Of a stretch of DNA of 53,758 nucleotides, positions 26,696 to 35,780 are shown in pieces. The stretch comes from Polyangiaceae bacterium (GTDB taxonomy: Bacteria; Myxococcota_A; Polyangia; Polyangiales; Polyangiaceae): the NCBI GenBank assembly GCA_020846005.1, contig JADLEQ010000002.1, forward strand, positions 1 to 53,758, given 5' to 3'. Position numbers and translations under genes: made by a program. Position 1 is the stretch's first letter. The number at the start of each line of letters is the position of its first letter. The notes under the pieces were generated by a model. The model worked only from the letters and a program-made list of their open reading frames with translations, searched no databases and was not told where the DNA came from.

Positions 26696-27331
26696 ATGCG
26701 CTTCCTCGCCCCGCTCACCGCCGTCACCCTGGCCTCGCTGACGCTCATCGCCACCCCGGCCTCCGCCGAGGAGACCTCACCTACCGCCAAGGGCATCACC
26801 GGCGGCGCGCTCCTGGGCGCCGAGGCGGTCACGCTCACCGAGGCCGCCCTCGGCGTGAAGCCCGCCTGGGCGTACATCGTCGGCGGCCTCGCCGGAGGGA
26901 TCGGCGGTGGCGTCGGCGGCTACTTCCTCGAGCAGAGCGGCGACGCGAAGCTCTCCCTCTACGTCCTGGCCGGGGGCATGACGCTCGTCATCCCGACGAT
27001 GGTGGCCGTGTTGAGCGCGACCGCCTACGAGCCGCCCACGGACTACACCGAGGATCGGGGCGTCAACCCGGACGAGCCGGTCGCCGATCCGGCCGCGGAG
27101 GAGGGCGCGGCCGCGCCACGCAAGCGACAGGTGGCGCTGCGGCTGCGGCGGCCATCCGTGGCGCCGCGGTTCGTCGCCCCGCCCACGCTGGTCGATGTCT
27201 CGGGCGCGAGCCTCCGGCTCGGCGTGCCTGCGGTCGAGGTGCGGGACCGCTTCACCCGGCGCGAGGTCGCCGACCTCGGGGTGAAGCAGCGGGCCGAGAT
27301 CCGCGTCCCCGTGCTCGGCCTCACCTTCTGA
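26696..27331 (+). CDS. Secreted or membrane protein with Gly-rich hydrophobic core, unknown function
   Basis: A 211-residue protein with a cleavable signal peptide (LASLTLIATPASAEET). Two hydrophobic, Gly-rich segments follow: AYIVGGLAGGIGGGVGGYFL and LYVLAGGMTLVIPTMVAVLS, resembling a Gly-zipper pair that may sit in the envelope. The C-terminal half is soluble and ends with APPTLVDVSGASLRLGVPAV and VRDRFTRREVADLGVKQRAE. Start is ATG 26696, with GGAGGG just before it; ATG 26669 is an in-frame alternative. It precedes a Ser/Thr kinase gene by 79 bp. No family was recognised. Confidence 0.72.
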   Translation: MRFLAPLTAVTLASLTLIATPASAEETSPTAKGITGGALLGAEAVTLTEAALGVKPAWAYIVGGLAGGIGGGVGGYFLEQSGDAKLSLYVLAGGMTLVIPTMVAVLSATAYEPPTDYTEDRGVNPDEPVADPAAEEGAAAPRKRQVALRLRRPSVAPRFVAPPTLVDVSGASLRLGVPAVEVRDRFTRREVADLGVKQRAEIRVPVLGLTF

Positions 27332-27410
27332 GCGACCCCGGGGACGCGCGGCGGCGTTCGTTTTGGTCTGGTCGCCGTCGGCGCCCTCGGCGTAAGCTGC
27401 GAGGGCTAAC

Positions 27411-29159
27411 ATGCCCCAACCTGCGCCCCCGAAGCCCGCGACGCGCCGTGGCGCGGAGGATCCCGCCCTCGGCAAGGTGATCGCGGGCCGCTACCGGCTG
27501 GAGGCGCGCGTCGGCGAGGGCGGGATGGGCATCGTCTACCGCGCCCGCCACGTCCTCATCGATCGCGTCGTCGCGGTGAAGCTCATCCGCCCCGACCTCC
27601 GCGGCGAGACCCACCTGCGCGCGTGGATGCTGCGCGAGGCGCGCGCGGCCAACCGAGTCGACCACGCCCACATCATCGACATCCACGACATCGGCGAGAC
27701 GGACGACGGCGAGCTGTATCTGGTGATGGAGTTCCTGGTCGGCACGCCGCTCTCGAACGAGCTCGCCAAGGGACCGCTCACGCTGAACCGCGCCGTCGAC
27801 GTGCTCGAGCAGATGGGCGCGGCCCTCGCGCGCGCCCATGATCTCGGCGTCGTGCACCGCGACCTCAAGAGCGACAACATCCTGCTCACCCACCGCGGCG
27901 GCCGGAAGGACTTCGTCAAGATCCTCGACTTCGGCCTGGCGGCCCTGGCGCACGATCCTCGCCTCGCGCCGAAAGGCGCCGTGTTCGGCACGCCGGAGTA
28001 CATGTCGCCCGAGCAGGCCCGCGGCGAGCAGGCGGGGCCGGCGTCGGATCTCTACGCCCTCGGCGTGCTGTTCTTCGAGATGCTGACGGGCCAGCTCCCG
28101 TTCAAGTCGAGCGACCGCGAGACGCTGCTCGAGATGCAGCGGACGGCGCCCGCGCCTCGCCCGAGCGTCGTGAAGAAGGACTGCCACCCGGTGGCCGAGC
28201 GCATCGTGATGCGCCTGCTCGAGAAGGAGGCGCGCAAGCGCTACCGCGATGGCCACCACCTGCTCGAGGAGCTGAAGAGCCTGCAGCGCTCCCTCCCGAG
28301 CATGTCGTGGGACAAAGAGGGAGGGGGTGACACCTCCACGCCCGCGGCGCCGCCGCCGCCGCCGCCGCCGCGTACCCTACCCGTCACCGAGTGGGGCGCG
28401 CGCGCGGGGCTCTTCGCGCGGATGATGTCGCGCGCCTACCCGTCGGGGAACGCGCCGCCGGAGCTGGCCGCCGCCCTGGCCTCCCTCTGGGATCACGCCG
28501 CCAAGGCGAACATCCTCGAGGGCGAGGTGGCGAGCCACACGCGCCGCCTGGAGGCGCTCGAGCGCCGCGGCCGGGCGCTCCGCGCCGAGATCGGCCGCAA
28601 GGTCGAGGAACTCGCGCAGGAGGAGTCCCGCTCGCTGCGCGACGCCGCGGCGTACGCGGAGGAGGAGGAGACGGCGCGCCGTGAGCTCGGGCGCGCCCAG
28701 GCGCAGGCTCAGGAGAAGCTCGCGCTCGCGGATCAGGCCGAGCGCGGCGGCGCGGGCACGCGCGCCGTCTATGAGGCGGCGGGCTTCGCCGGCGCGATGG
28801 TCGAGGCGAAGAAGCAGTGGATGCAGACCCGCGAGGCGCGCCGGACGGGCCGCGAGGCCACCGCGCGCGATCTGCGGCGCCAGATCGAGGAGCTGCGCAG
28901 CCAGCTCGCCCGCTACGCCGAGGCGCTCGAGGAGGATCTCTCGGCCGGCCGCGAGAAGGTGGCCGCGCGCGCGCGCGAGGGGCTCAAGTACGAGAAGTCG
29001 TTCTTCGATTCGATCAGCGCGCTGACGACGCACCTCAAGGCGAAGCCGGAGTGCCGCGACCTGATGACGGAGCTCGAGGCCGACGAGCAGCGGAGCGAGG
29101 ACGCGCAGCGCGCCGCCTCCCCCCTCGCCACGACGCGAGCCGGCCCGCAGTCGACCTGA
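27411..29159 (+). CDS. Serine/threonine protein kinase with long coiled-coil C-terminus
   Basis: A 582-residue Hanks-type kinase. The Gly loop is VGEGGMGIVYRA (35-45), the catalytic Lys VAVKLI (Lys57), the catalytic loop VVHRDLKSDNIL (His149-Asp151), DFGLA about 175, and the P+1 loop GTPEYMSPEQARG. After a Pro-rich linker (about 315-325) residues 370-545 are rich in Glu, Arg, Ala and Leu with heptad spacing (RRQIEELRSQLARYAEALEE), predicting a coiled coil. There is no membrane helix or PASTA-type sensor, so it is likely cytoplasmic and activated by oligomerisation or a partner. It converges with the pseudokinase-like gene six bases downstream. Confidence 0.93.
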   Translation: MPQPAPPKPATRRGAEDPALGKVIAGRYRLEARVGEGGMGIVYRARHVLIDRVVAVKLIRPDLRGETHLRAWMLREARAANRVDHAHIIDIHDIGETDDGELYLVMEFLVGTPLSNELAKGPLTLNRAVDVLEQMGAALARAHDLGVVHRDLKSDNILLTHRGGRKDFVKILDFGLAALAHDPRLAPKGAVFGTPEYMSPEQARGEQAGPASDLYALGVLFFEMLTGQLPFKSSDRETLLEMQRTAPAPRPSVVKKDCHPVAERIVMRLLEKEARKRYRDGHHLLEELKSLQRSLPSMSWDKEGGGDTSTPAAPPPPPPPRTLPVTEWGARAGLFARMMSRAYPSGNAPPELAAALASLWDHAAKANILEGEVASHTRRLEALERRGRALRAEIGRKVEELAQEESRSLRDAAAYAEEEETARRELGRAQAQAQEKLALADQAERGGAGTRAVYEAAGFAGAMVEAKKQWMQTREARRTGREATARDLRRQIEELRSQLARYAEALEEDLSAGREKVAARAREGLKYEKSFFDSISALTTHLKAKPECRDLMTELEADEQRSEDAQRAASPLATTRAGPQST

Positions 29160-29165
29160 GCGGAC

Positions 29166-31031
29166 CTACAGGGCGTCGAGGTCGCTCAGCACGTCGCTGA
29201 TCGCCGTGCGAGCGGTCAGGCGCTCGAGCGCCGCCGCTGGGACGCGCGGGCGCGGGCCTCGCGCGAGCACGTCGAGCGCGAGCTCACGCGCCTGCTCCAA
29301 CGCGGTGCGCTCGGCGTCCTCGCGCTCGGCGGCCTCCACGAGGTCACGCAGCCAGAGACGCCCGTGGTCGTCGACCGCGAACCGGCGGAGGCGTGCGTCG
29401 GGGAGCGCGACGCCCCCGAGCGCGAGCGACGCGAGCAGGCGCACGGCCTGCCGCACGAGCGCGAGCAGCTCGTCCAGCGGGAGCGGCGTCTTGCCGAGGA
29501 CGACCTCGTGTGCAGGGCGCCCGTGCCGCTCCACCGCGAGGAAGGCCTCGCCGGCACCCGCTCGGCCGGACGCGAGCACCGCGGCGACGGACGGGAGCGG
29601 GAGCCGCGTCGTGAGCGCCACCGCGCGCTCGTACCGCGCGGCCTCCGACGCCGGCCCCACGCGGACCCACGCGTCACGCTGACGGCCGACGTGCCACCCC
29701 ACCGTGAAGCGCTCCCGCCCCGCCGGCGCCAGCACGCCTGCGTCGGCGATCGCGACCGGGCCGACGCGGGGCGCCTCCAGCGCGCGCCGCCACGCCTGGG
29801 CGACCCCGGCGAGGCGAGGGACCCTGCCCGCTGCCTCGATCGCCGCCTTCGCCTCGCGCTCGAGGCCCCGCGTGAGCAGCCAGCGCGCGAGCCGCAGCGA
29901 CGCCTCGCCGTGCGCGTCGGCGTCGCGAGCGAACCCCTCGACCAGCACGGCGAGCCCGCGGTGGTTCGGTTCGACCGGCTCGGAGGCGAGCTCCAGGCCC
30001 ACGTCGAACAGCCGCTGGCGCGCCGCCAGCGACCGCGCGCGGAGCAAGCGGGCGGGCGCGGCGAGCAAGAGGCTCGCGCCACGCGCGAGCGCCGCGGCGT
30101 CCGTGGGGTTCCGCTCGCCCCGGACCACGACGGCGTGCACGGCGCGGAGCGGCACGACGATGTCCGCCAGCGCCGGCGGGAGGCGCTCGGCGGACGCGTC
30201 GAACGCCTGCTGGAACGTCGCGCTCTCGAGCAGGCTGAACAGCAGCGACGGCAGGGCGGCGGCGTCGTGCAGCTCGACGATGAGCTCGAGCACCCGCCGC
30301 ATCTGCGCCGCCGAGACGGACGCGAAATCGATCGAGCGGAGCGCCTCACCGAGCGCGGCGACCGCGTCGGGGCGGCGCGCATCGCGCAGCGTCTCGAGGT
30401 AGAGAAGCAGGTATCCCATGTCGGGAGCGAACCCGAGGACCCCTTCGAGCAGCCGCGCGCGCGCCGCCGGGTCGAGCCGAGGCGCCACCAGCTCGACCCG
30501 GCTCCGCTCGACCTTGGCGAGCAGGTGCTGGCAGACCCCTCGATGCGTCGGCTCGCGGACGCCGTTCAGGAGCAGATCCTCTGCGGCGTTCAGCTTGAGC
30601 GCGAGCAGCTTGCGGTGCTCCTTGAGGAAGGCGAAGTGCGCCCGGTAGCGGGCGACCTCGTCAGCCTCGAGCGGATCGTCGGCGGAGCGCGCGTCGTCGG
30701 GACGTGACGAGGCGGAGGCCACCACCTGGACGGCGGCGCCGACCCGACCCGGGCCCGGCGAGGGCGGGCGATCGCCCTCCCTCCGTGGTCGTCCGTCGCG
30801 AGCGCCGCCGCGCGCGTCTCCGCGAGGTGGTCCCTCGCGGCCCGGGCCGCGACGCTCGCCCGGGCCGCCCGGGCGCGAGCCGGGACGCTCACCGGCGCCG
30901 CTCGGGCGCGGGCCGGGACGCTCACCGGGGCCGCTCGGGCGCGAGCCCGGCCGTTCGCCGGGCCCGCCGGGGCGCGGGCCCCTTCGCGGGCCGGATCCAC
31001 CAGGGGGCTTCATCGAGGGAGGGCGTACCAT
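29166..31031 (-). CDS. Large protein with Arg/Pro/Gly repeat N-terminus and pseudokinase-like C-terminus
   Basis: A 621-residue protein with three parts. Residues 16-59 are four tandem 11-residue repeats (RPGSRPSGPGE type), then Arg/Gly-rich disordered sequence to about 100. Residues 120-440 are helical and Ala/Leu-rich, resembling repeat solenoids. Residues about 440-620 resemble a protein kinase whose catalytic residues are lost: ERFTVGWHVGRQRDAWVRVG stands for the Gly loop, EAFLAVERHGRPAHEVV for the hinge, and GGVALPDARLRRFAVDDHGR followed by LWLRDLVEA for the HRD-DFG region, with no HRD and no DFG. Start ATG 31031 is chosen; ATG 31013 is possible. It is tail-to-tail with an active-looking kinase gene. 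Function unknown. Confidence 0.65.
   Translation of the reverse strand: MVRPPSMKPPGGSGPRRGPRPGGPGERPGSRPSGPGERPGPRPSGAGERPGSRPGGPGERRGPGREGPPRGDARGGARDGRPRREGDRPPSPGPGRVGAAVQVVASASSRPDDARSADDPLEADEVARYRAHFAFLKEHRKLLALKLNAAEDLLLNGVREPTHRGVCQHLLAKVERSRVELVAPRLDPAARARLLEGVLGFAPDMGYLLLYLETLRDARRPDAVAALGEALRSIDFASVSAAQMRRVLELIVELHDAAALPSLLFSLLESATFQQAFDASAERLPPALADIVVPLRAVHAVVVRGERNPTDAAALARGASLLLAAPARLLRARSLAARQRLFDVGLELASEPVEPNHRGLAVLVEGFARDADAHGEASLRLARWLLTRGLEREAKAAIEAAGRVPRLAGVAQAWRRALEAPRVGPVAIADAGVLAPAGRERFTVGWHVGRQRDAWVRVGPASEAARYERAVALTTRLPLPSVAAVLASGRAGAGEAFLAVERHGRPAHEVVLGKTPLPLDELLALVRQAVRLLASLALGGVALPDARLRRFAVDDHGRLWLRDLVEAAEREDAERTALEQARELALDVLARGPRPRVPAAALERLTARTAISDVLSDLDAL
30855..30986 (-). 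repeat. Four tandem 33-bp coding repeats (Arg/Pro/Gly/Glu)
   Basis: Four in-frame 33-bp units encode RRGPRPGGPGE, RPGSRPSGPGE, RPGPRPSGAGE and RPGSRPGGPGE at residues 16-59 of the pseudokinase-like protein. The units differ by only a few bases. Confidence 0.9.
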
Positions 31032-31092
31032 GGCGCGGCCGGGGGGGCTGCCCTGCCGGGAGCCCCGCCGCGGCCCCACACTCCCGCCGCCC

Positions 31093-31665
31093 ATGATCTA
31101 CCTGCTCCACGCGCACCCCCACCCGCAGCGCTCTCGCGCCAACCGCGCGCTGCTCGCCGCGGTGGAGGACCTCCCCTCCGTCCAGGTTCGGTCGCTGTAC
31201 GACGCCTACCCCGATTTCGCCATCGACGTGGAGCGCGAGCGGGCGGAGCTCGCGGCGGCGCACACCGTCGTGTGGCAGCACCCGCTCTACTGGTACTCGG
31301 TACCCGGGATGCTCAAGCACTGGTTCGACGAGGTCCTCGGGCTGGGCTGGGCGTACGGCGCGGGGGGAACGGCGCTCCACGGCAAGCGCGCGCTCTGGGT
31401 GGTCACCACGGGCGCGGACGTCACGGCCTACGCCCCCGAGGGGCCGCACGCGCACCCGTTCCCGACCTTCGAGCCCCCCATCCGACAGACGGCGAGGTTC
31501 TGCGGCATGGAGTGGCTCGAGCCGATCGTCGTGCACTGGGCGCACCGGATCTCGGAGGCGGACCTCGCCGCCCGCGCGCGCGCCTACCGCGAGCGCCTCA
31601 CCACGCTGCTCGGTGAACCGGCCGCGAAGCCGTCCGAGGCCGACGCGCGAGGCGGTGCGCCGTGA
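31093..31665 (+). CDS. Kef ancillary NAD(P)H oxidoreductase (KefF/KefG-type)
   Basis: A 190-residue flavodoxin-fold quinone reductase of the KefF/KefG type. It has YLLHAHPHPQRSRANRALL at the FMN site, VWQHPLYWYSVPGMLKHWFD and GLGWAYGAGGTALHGKRALW, all diagnostic. In E. coli such proteins bind and activate the glutathione-gated K+ efflux channels KefC or KefB during electrophile stress. The gene overlaps the following Kef channel gene by four bases (GTGA), matching that role. The ATG at 31093 starts directly before the first beta strand. Which of the two ancillary types it is cannot be decided from sequence alone. Confidence 0.93.
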   Translation: MIYLLHAHPHPQRSRANRALLAAVEDLPSVQVRSLYDAYPDFAIDVERERAELAAAHTVVWQHPLYWYSVPGMLKHWFDEVLGLGWAYGAGGTALHGKRALWVVTTGADVTAYAPEGPHAHPFPTFEPPIRQTARFCGMEWLEPIVVHWAHRISEADLAARARAYRERLTTLLGEPAAKPSEADARGGAP

Positions 31666-33551
31666 GCGAGCCGAGCCTCCTGCGCGACGCAGCCGTCTAC
31701 CTCGGCGCCGCGGTCGTCTTCGTGCCGCTGGCGGCGCGCGCCAAGCTCGGCTCGATCCTGGGGTATCTGGTCGCGGGGTGCGTGATCGGCCCGTGGGGCG
31801 CGGCGCTGGTGTCCGACGTGCAGTCCATCCTGCATTTCGCGGAGTTCGGCGTGGTGCTCATGCTGTTCCTCATCGGGCTCGAGCTCGACGTGTCGCACGT
31901 GTGGGCGATGCGGCGCGCGCTGTTCGGGTCCGGGGCGGCGCAGGTAGGGGGCGTCGGCGCCGCGCTCGGGATCGCCGCGATCGCGCTCGGCCTGCCGTGG
32001 CAGGCCGCGGTCGTGGGTGGAGTCGCGCTGGCGCTCTCCTCCACGGCGATCGCGGTGCAGACGCTCCGCGAGCGCAACCTGACGGAGCGGCCGCTCGGGC
32101 GCACGAGCTTCGCGATCTTGCTCTTCCAAGACATCGCCGCCATCCCGCTGCTCGCGATCGTGCCGCTGCTCGCGGCGAGCGCGGCGGCCCGCGCGGCGGA
32201 CGTGGCGCCCGAGCAACCGTTCTGGTGGGGCGCGGCGCGCGCGCTCGGCGCCGTCGTGCTGGTGGTGGTGGTCGGGCGGTACCTCACGCGCCCCCTCCTG
32301 CGATGGATCGCGGAGCTGCACCTGCGCGAGGTGTTCACGGCGTTCGCGCTCTTCCTCGTGGTCGGGATCGCGCAGCTCATGAACCTGGCCGGGCTCTCCA
32401 TGGCGCTCGGGGCGTTCCTCGCAGGCGTGCTGCTCGCGAGCACCGAGTACCGGCGCGCGCTCGAGACCGATCTCGAGCCGTTCAAGGGGCTCCTCCTGGG
32501 CCTCTTCTTCCTCGCCGTGGGGATGTCGATCGACTTCGGGCTGCTCGCCGCGCGGCCCGGGCTCGTCGCGCTGCTGGTCGTGGGCTTCGTGGTGGTGAAG
32601 GGCGGTGTGATGGCGGCGCTCGCGCCCGCGCTCGGCGTCGAGACGCGCGAGCGCTGGCTCTTCGCTGCCCTGCTCGGGCAAGGCAGTGAGTTCGCGTTCG
32701 TCGTGTTCGGGCTGGCAGGTGCGGCCGGGGTGCTGCCCGACCCGTGGGGGCCGACCCTCACGCTGGTGGTCGCGCTGTCGATGGCGCTCACGCCCGTCCT
32801 CCTCCTCGTCGCCGATCGGGTACAGCGCGCGCGCCAGCTCGAGGTGAAGCGCGACTACGACCGCATCGAGCCCACGCCGGGCGGCCAGGTGATCATCGCA
32901 GGGTTCGGACGCTTCGGGCAGGTCGTCGGGCGCTTCCTCTTCGCGAACGGCGTGCGCGCCACGGTGCTCGAGCACGATCCCACCCAGATCGATCTGCTGC
33001 GAAAGTTCGGGTTCCGCGTGTTTTACGGTGACGCTACACGGCTCGACCTGCTGGAGACCGCCGGCGCGCGCGAGGCCCGGCTGCTGGTCGTCGCCGTCGA
33101 CGGAGTGGACGACAGCCTCGAGCTGGTCGACGCCGTGCGCGAGCACTTCCCCGGCCTCGAGATCGTGGCGCGCGCTCGGAACGTCATGCACTGGTACGAG
33201 CTCCGGCGCCGGGGCGTCGAGATCGTGGAGCGAGAGACGTTCGACTCCGCGCTGCGGCTGGGCCGGCGGGTGGTCGAGCGGCTCGGCGGGACGCCGTACG
33301 AGGTCCACGCCGCGGCGGCCCGCTTCCGGCGCCACAACGTGGAGCTGCTCGAGTCGATGTGGCAGCACGTCGCCGACGAGCCGACCCGCATCTCGATGGC
33401 GCGCGCTGCCCGCGAGCAGCTCGAGCAGCAGTTCGAGCGCGATCGTCAGGACGCCGCCCGGTCGAGCGCCCTGGGCTGGCACCACGACGCCGAGCCGGCG
33501 GAGGACGCCGCGCGCGGAGAGCGGGGCGACGCGCCGGCCCGCGCGGACTGA
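31662..33551 (+). CDS. Glutathione-regulated K+ efflux protein (KefB/KefC-type)
   Basis: A 629-residue monovalent cation:proton antiporter-2 protein with a C-terminal RCK/TrkA-N domain. The membrane part has SILGYLVAGCVIGPWG, FGVVLMLFLIGLELDVSHVW, LALSSTAIAVQTL and RTSFAILLFQDIAAIPLLA, and about twelve helices. The RCK domain starts at about residue 407 with VIIAGFGRFGQVVGRFLFAN and contains LRKFGFRVFYGDATRLDLLE, almost the same as in E. coli KefC. It exports K+ to acidify the cytoplasm and protect against electrophiles when bound by glutathione adducts. GTG start overlaps the ancillary gene stop. The C-terminal 50 residues are Arg/Glu/Ala-rich and probably flexible. Confidence 0.95.
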   Translation: MSEPSLLRDAAVYLGAAVVFVPLAARAKLGSILGYLVAGCVIGPWGAALVSDVQSILHFAEFGVVLMLFLIGLELDVSHVWAMRRALFGSGAAQVGGVGAALGIAAIALGLPWQAAVVGGVALALSSTAIAVQTLRERNLTERPLGRTSFAILLFQDIAAIPLLAIVPLLAASAAARAADVAPEQPFWWGAARALGAVVLVVVVGRYLTRPLLRWIAELHLREVFTAFALFLVVGIAQLMNLAGLSMALGAFLAGVLLASTEYRRALETDLEPFKGLLLGLFFLAVGMSIDFGLLAARPGLVALLVVGFVVVKGGVMAALAPALGVETRERWLFAALLGQGSEFAFVVFGLAGAAGVLPDPWGPTLTLVVALSMALTPVLLLVADRVQRARQLEVKRDYDRIEPTPGGQVIIAGFGRFGQVVGRFLFANGVRATVLEHDPTQIDLLRKFGFRVFYGDATRLDLLETAGAREARLLVVAVDGVDDSLELVDAVREHFPGLEIVARARNVMHWYELRRRGVEIVERETFDSALRLGRRVVERLGGTPYEVHAAAARFRRHNVELLESMWQHVADEPTRISMARAAREQLEQQFERDRQDAARSSALGWHHDAEPAEDAARGERGDAPARAD

Positions 33552-33659
33552 GCGACGCGGCGCGCGCACGCGGACCCGCCCCGGCGAAGCGCGCGCGGCG
33601 CTCCGTGACCGGCCGCCGGCGCACCCCGGCGCGAGGGGACCGAGCGACCCCCACGGCCC

Positions 33660-34154
33660 GCCATCGAGATCCGCGCTGGCGCGGCGCCCGTCCGACTGAG
33701 CTCGCGAACGTCCGACGTGACGTTCCTCTTGGAGACGGCCACCGTGGCGTTCTCGGGGACGGGAGCGCAGGGGACCGGGAGCGCTCCGGTGGGCTACACC
33801 GTGATCTGCATCGCGCCCTGCGAGGCGACGCTCAGCGCCGAGACGCACCGGCTCGCGCTCTCGACCGGAGGGGGGCGGCCCGTCGAGGTGGAGCAGCCGA
33901 TCACCCTCCGGGGACCAGCGACGCTCCACGTGAACTCCGAGTCGCGGTCGCGCACTCGTACGGTGGGTGGCCTGCTGCTGGCGATCTCCAGGCTCGGGGG
34001 ACCGACCCTCGCTGTCGTCGGCGCCAAGCGGGAGTCGGGGACCGACGTCCCCTGGGTGGCCGCGGCCTCACCCTCGGTCTGGGAGGCGCGATCGCCGGCG
34101 CGATCCTGTCGTTCAAGGGCGGCCGGCCGAGGTCGAGGTCCGTCACGAAGGTGA
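33660..34154 (+). pseudogene. Decayed secreted or membrane protein gene, frameshifted
   Basis: Protein-like sequence starts without a clear start codon (AIEIRAGAAPVRLSSRTSDV), continues through VTFLLETATVAFSGTGAQGTG, YTVICIAPCEATLSAETHRL and LHVNSESRSRTRTVGGLLLA, and reaches ESGTDVPWVAA near 34061. The expected continuation GLTLGLGGAIAGAILSFKGG is in another frame from about 34063, so a base is missing there. A further shift near 34135 would give GRPAEVEVRHEG. The layout (beta-rich part, CIAPC pair, basic stretch, Gly-rich hydrophobic helix) resembles hypothetical myxobacterial membrane proteins. A GTG at 33717 could start a short product. The stretch 33552-33659 after the Kef gene and 34155-34296 after this fragment show nothing else recognisable. 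Confidence 0.5.
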
Positions 34155-34296
34155 TGCGAGGCGCCGGGGGGCTCGCCCCCTCACCCGTCACGACGCGATC
34201 CGCTGGACGCCCGGCGGCCTGGTGTGCTGCGGGGCGCGCGCGGTGGGCGCCCGCGGGCGACTCACCTCCCCGCCCCGCCGGGCGAGCTCGATGTCC

Positions 34297-35634
34297 CTAT
34301 CCCCTACGCAGGCCCGACGCGCGCACCTGCTGCTCCAGGTTGCGGAAGCGCTCGGCGAGCGCGTGGACGAGCTTGCTCGACCACCCCTCGATGCCGAGCT
34401 CGTCGTTCATCGTCCGCTTGTCGAGCACGAGCACCGTCACGCGATCGACGGCCTCGACGGTCGCCGCCCGCGGCTCGTCCAGGAGCAGCGCCATCTCGCC
34501 GAAGACGTCGCCCGCCTCCATCGTCGCCAGGGGCTCCTGGCCGTCCCCCAGCGTCCGGTAGGCGCGGCACTTGCCGCTCACGATCATGTACGCGGCGTCG
34601 CCGTGGTCGCCCTCCTTCACGATGACCGCACCGGGGCTGAACACCTTGCTCGGGAGGTAGAGCCCGCCGCGCAGGAACCGCCGCACGTCCTCCTGCAGCT
34701 CCACCACGGACTGGAAGCGCTGGGCGGGATCGGCGTGGGTCGCGCGCGTGACGATCGCCTTCAGCCGCCGCGACACGTCCATCCCGAAGGTGACCGTCTC
34801 GATCGAGATCATCTGCCCGGCGACCGCGCGCTCGAGCACCTGCTTCGCCGAGCGGAGCTCGCCGTACGGAGTGCGACCGCTCACCAGCTCGTAGAGCAGC
34901 GCGCCGAGCCCGAACACGTCGGAGCGCTCGTCCATCTCCGAGGGCACCCCGCGCGCCTGCTCGGGCGCCATGTAGTGGGGGGTGCCGACGGGCCCGGGCG
35001 CCTCCATCTGGGAGTGCTCACCGGAGGCCGGGCGGGACTTCGTCAGCCGCGCGAGCCCCCAGTCCATCAGGTACACTTGGCCAAAGTCTGCGATGAGCAC
35101 GTTCTCCGGCTTGAGGTCGCGGTGGATGACCCCGCGGTGGTGCGCGTAGGCCACGGCGTCGCAGATCTTGAGGAAGATCTCGAGCCCCTCCTCCAGCCGG
35201 CGCGTCGAGCCCGGCGCTCGATCGGGGTGTCGCATCCACGAGTCGAAGCCTCTGCCCTGCACGAGCTTCATCGTGAAGTAGGGCACGCCCTCGGGGCTCA
35301 CGGCGAGCGAGTGCACGGGGACGATGTTCGGGTGCTCGAGCTGGCCGGTGATCTGCGCCTCGGCGACGAAGCCGTCGCGGTACATCGGGACCTCGGCCAG
35401 CTTGCGGTCGAGGCGCTTCAGCGCGACGGGCCGCAGGAGGTTGCAGTCCATGGCCGGGTGGACGCGCCCCATGCCGCCGCGCCCGAGCTCGGGGTGCACC
35501 GCGAGATCGGGCGGGATGGGGATCGACTCGGACGCGATCAGCTCGGCGCTGATCCCGTGCACGGCGCGGAGCGGGATGTTCTCGTCGACGAGGACGGGCC
35601 GAACGTCCGCCTCGGTGCTGTCACGATCGCTCAT
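34297..35634 (-). CDS. Serine/threonine kinase fused to a cyclic-nucleotide-binding domain
   Basis: A 445-residue kinase. The Gly loop is LGRGGMGRVHPAMD (about 50-63), the catalytic Lys VALKRL, the catalytic loop VIHRDLKPENVLI (about 168-180), DWGLARL in place of DFG, and GTPHYMAPEQARG. Residues about 325-435 form a cyclic-nucleotide-binding fold (KVFSPGAVIVKEGDHGDAAY, AGDVFGEMALLLDEPRAATV), with the Glu and Arg expected in the phosphate-binding cassette. The order kinase then cNMP domain is reversed relative to protein kinase A/G assemblies and suggests direct control by cAMP or cGMP. AAGGAG lies upstream of the ATG. No membrane segment, so cytoplasmic. Confidence 0.93.
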   Translation of the reverse strand: MSDRDSTEADVRPVLVDENIPLRAVHGISAELIASESIPIPPDLAVHPELGRGGMGRVHPAMDCNLLRPVALKRLDRKLAEVPMYRDGFVAEAQITGQLEHPNIVPVHSLAVSPEGVPYFTMKLVQGRGFDSWMRHPDRAPGSTRRLEEGLEIFLKICDAVAYAHHRGVIHRDLKPENVLIADFGQVYLMDWGLARLTKSRPASGEHSQMEAPGPVGTPHYMAPEQARGVPSEMDERSDVFGLGALLYELVSGRTPYGELRSAKQVLERAVAGQMISIETVTFGMDVSRRLKAIVTRATHADPAQRFQSVVELQEDVRRFLRGGLYLPSKVFSPGAVIVKEGDHGDAAYMIVSGKCRAYRTLGDGQEPLATMEAGDVFGEMALLLDEPRAATVEAVDRVTVLVLDKRTMNDELGIEGWSSKLVHALAERFRNLEQQVRASGLRRG

Positions 35635-35780
35635 GGCACGCGCTCTCCTTCGGGTCCGCGGAGGCTAGTACACGCCCAGGGGAGCGCGCGACGGCGAGCC
35701 CGGAGCGCGGCGGGGAGACGCCCCTCGCCGCGTGGACCGGAGGCTTCCGCCCGGCGGCCACCCCGCGTATCGTCCCGGGC

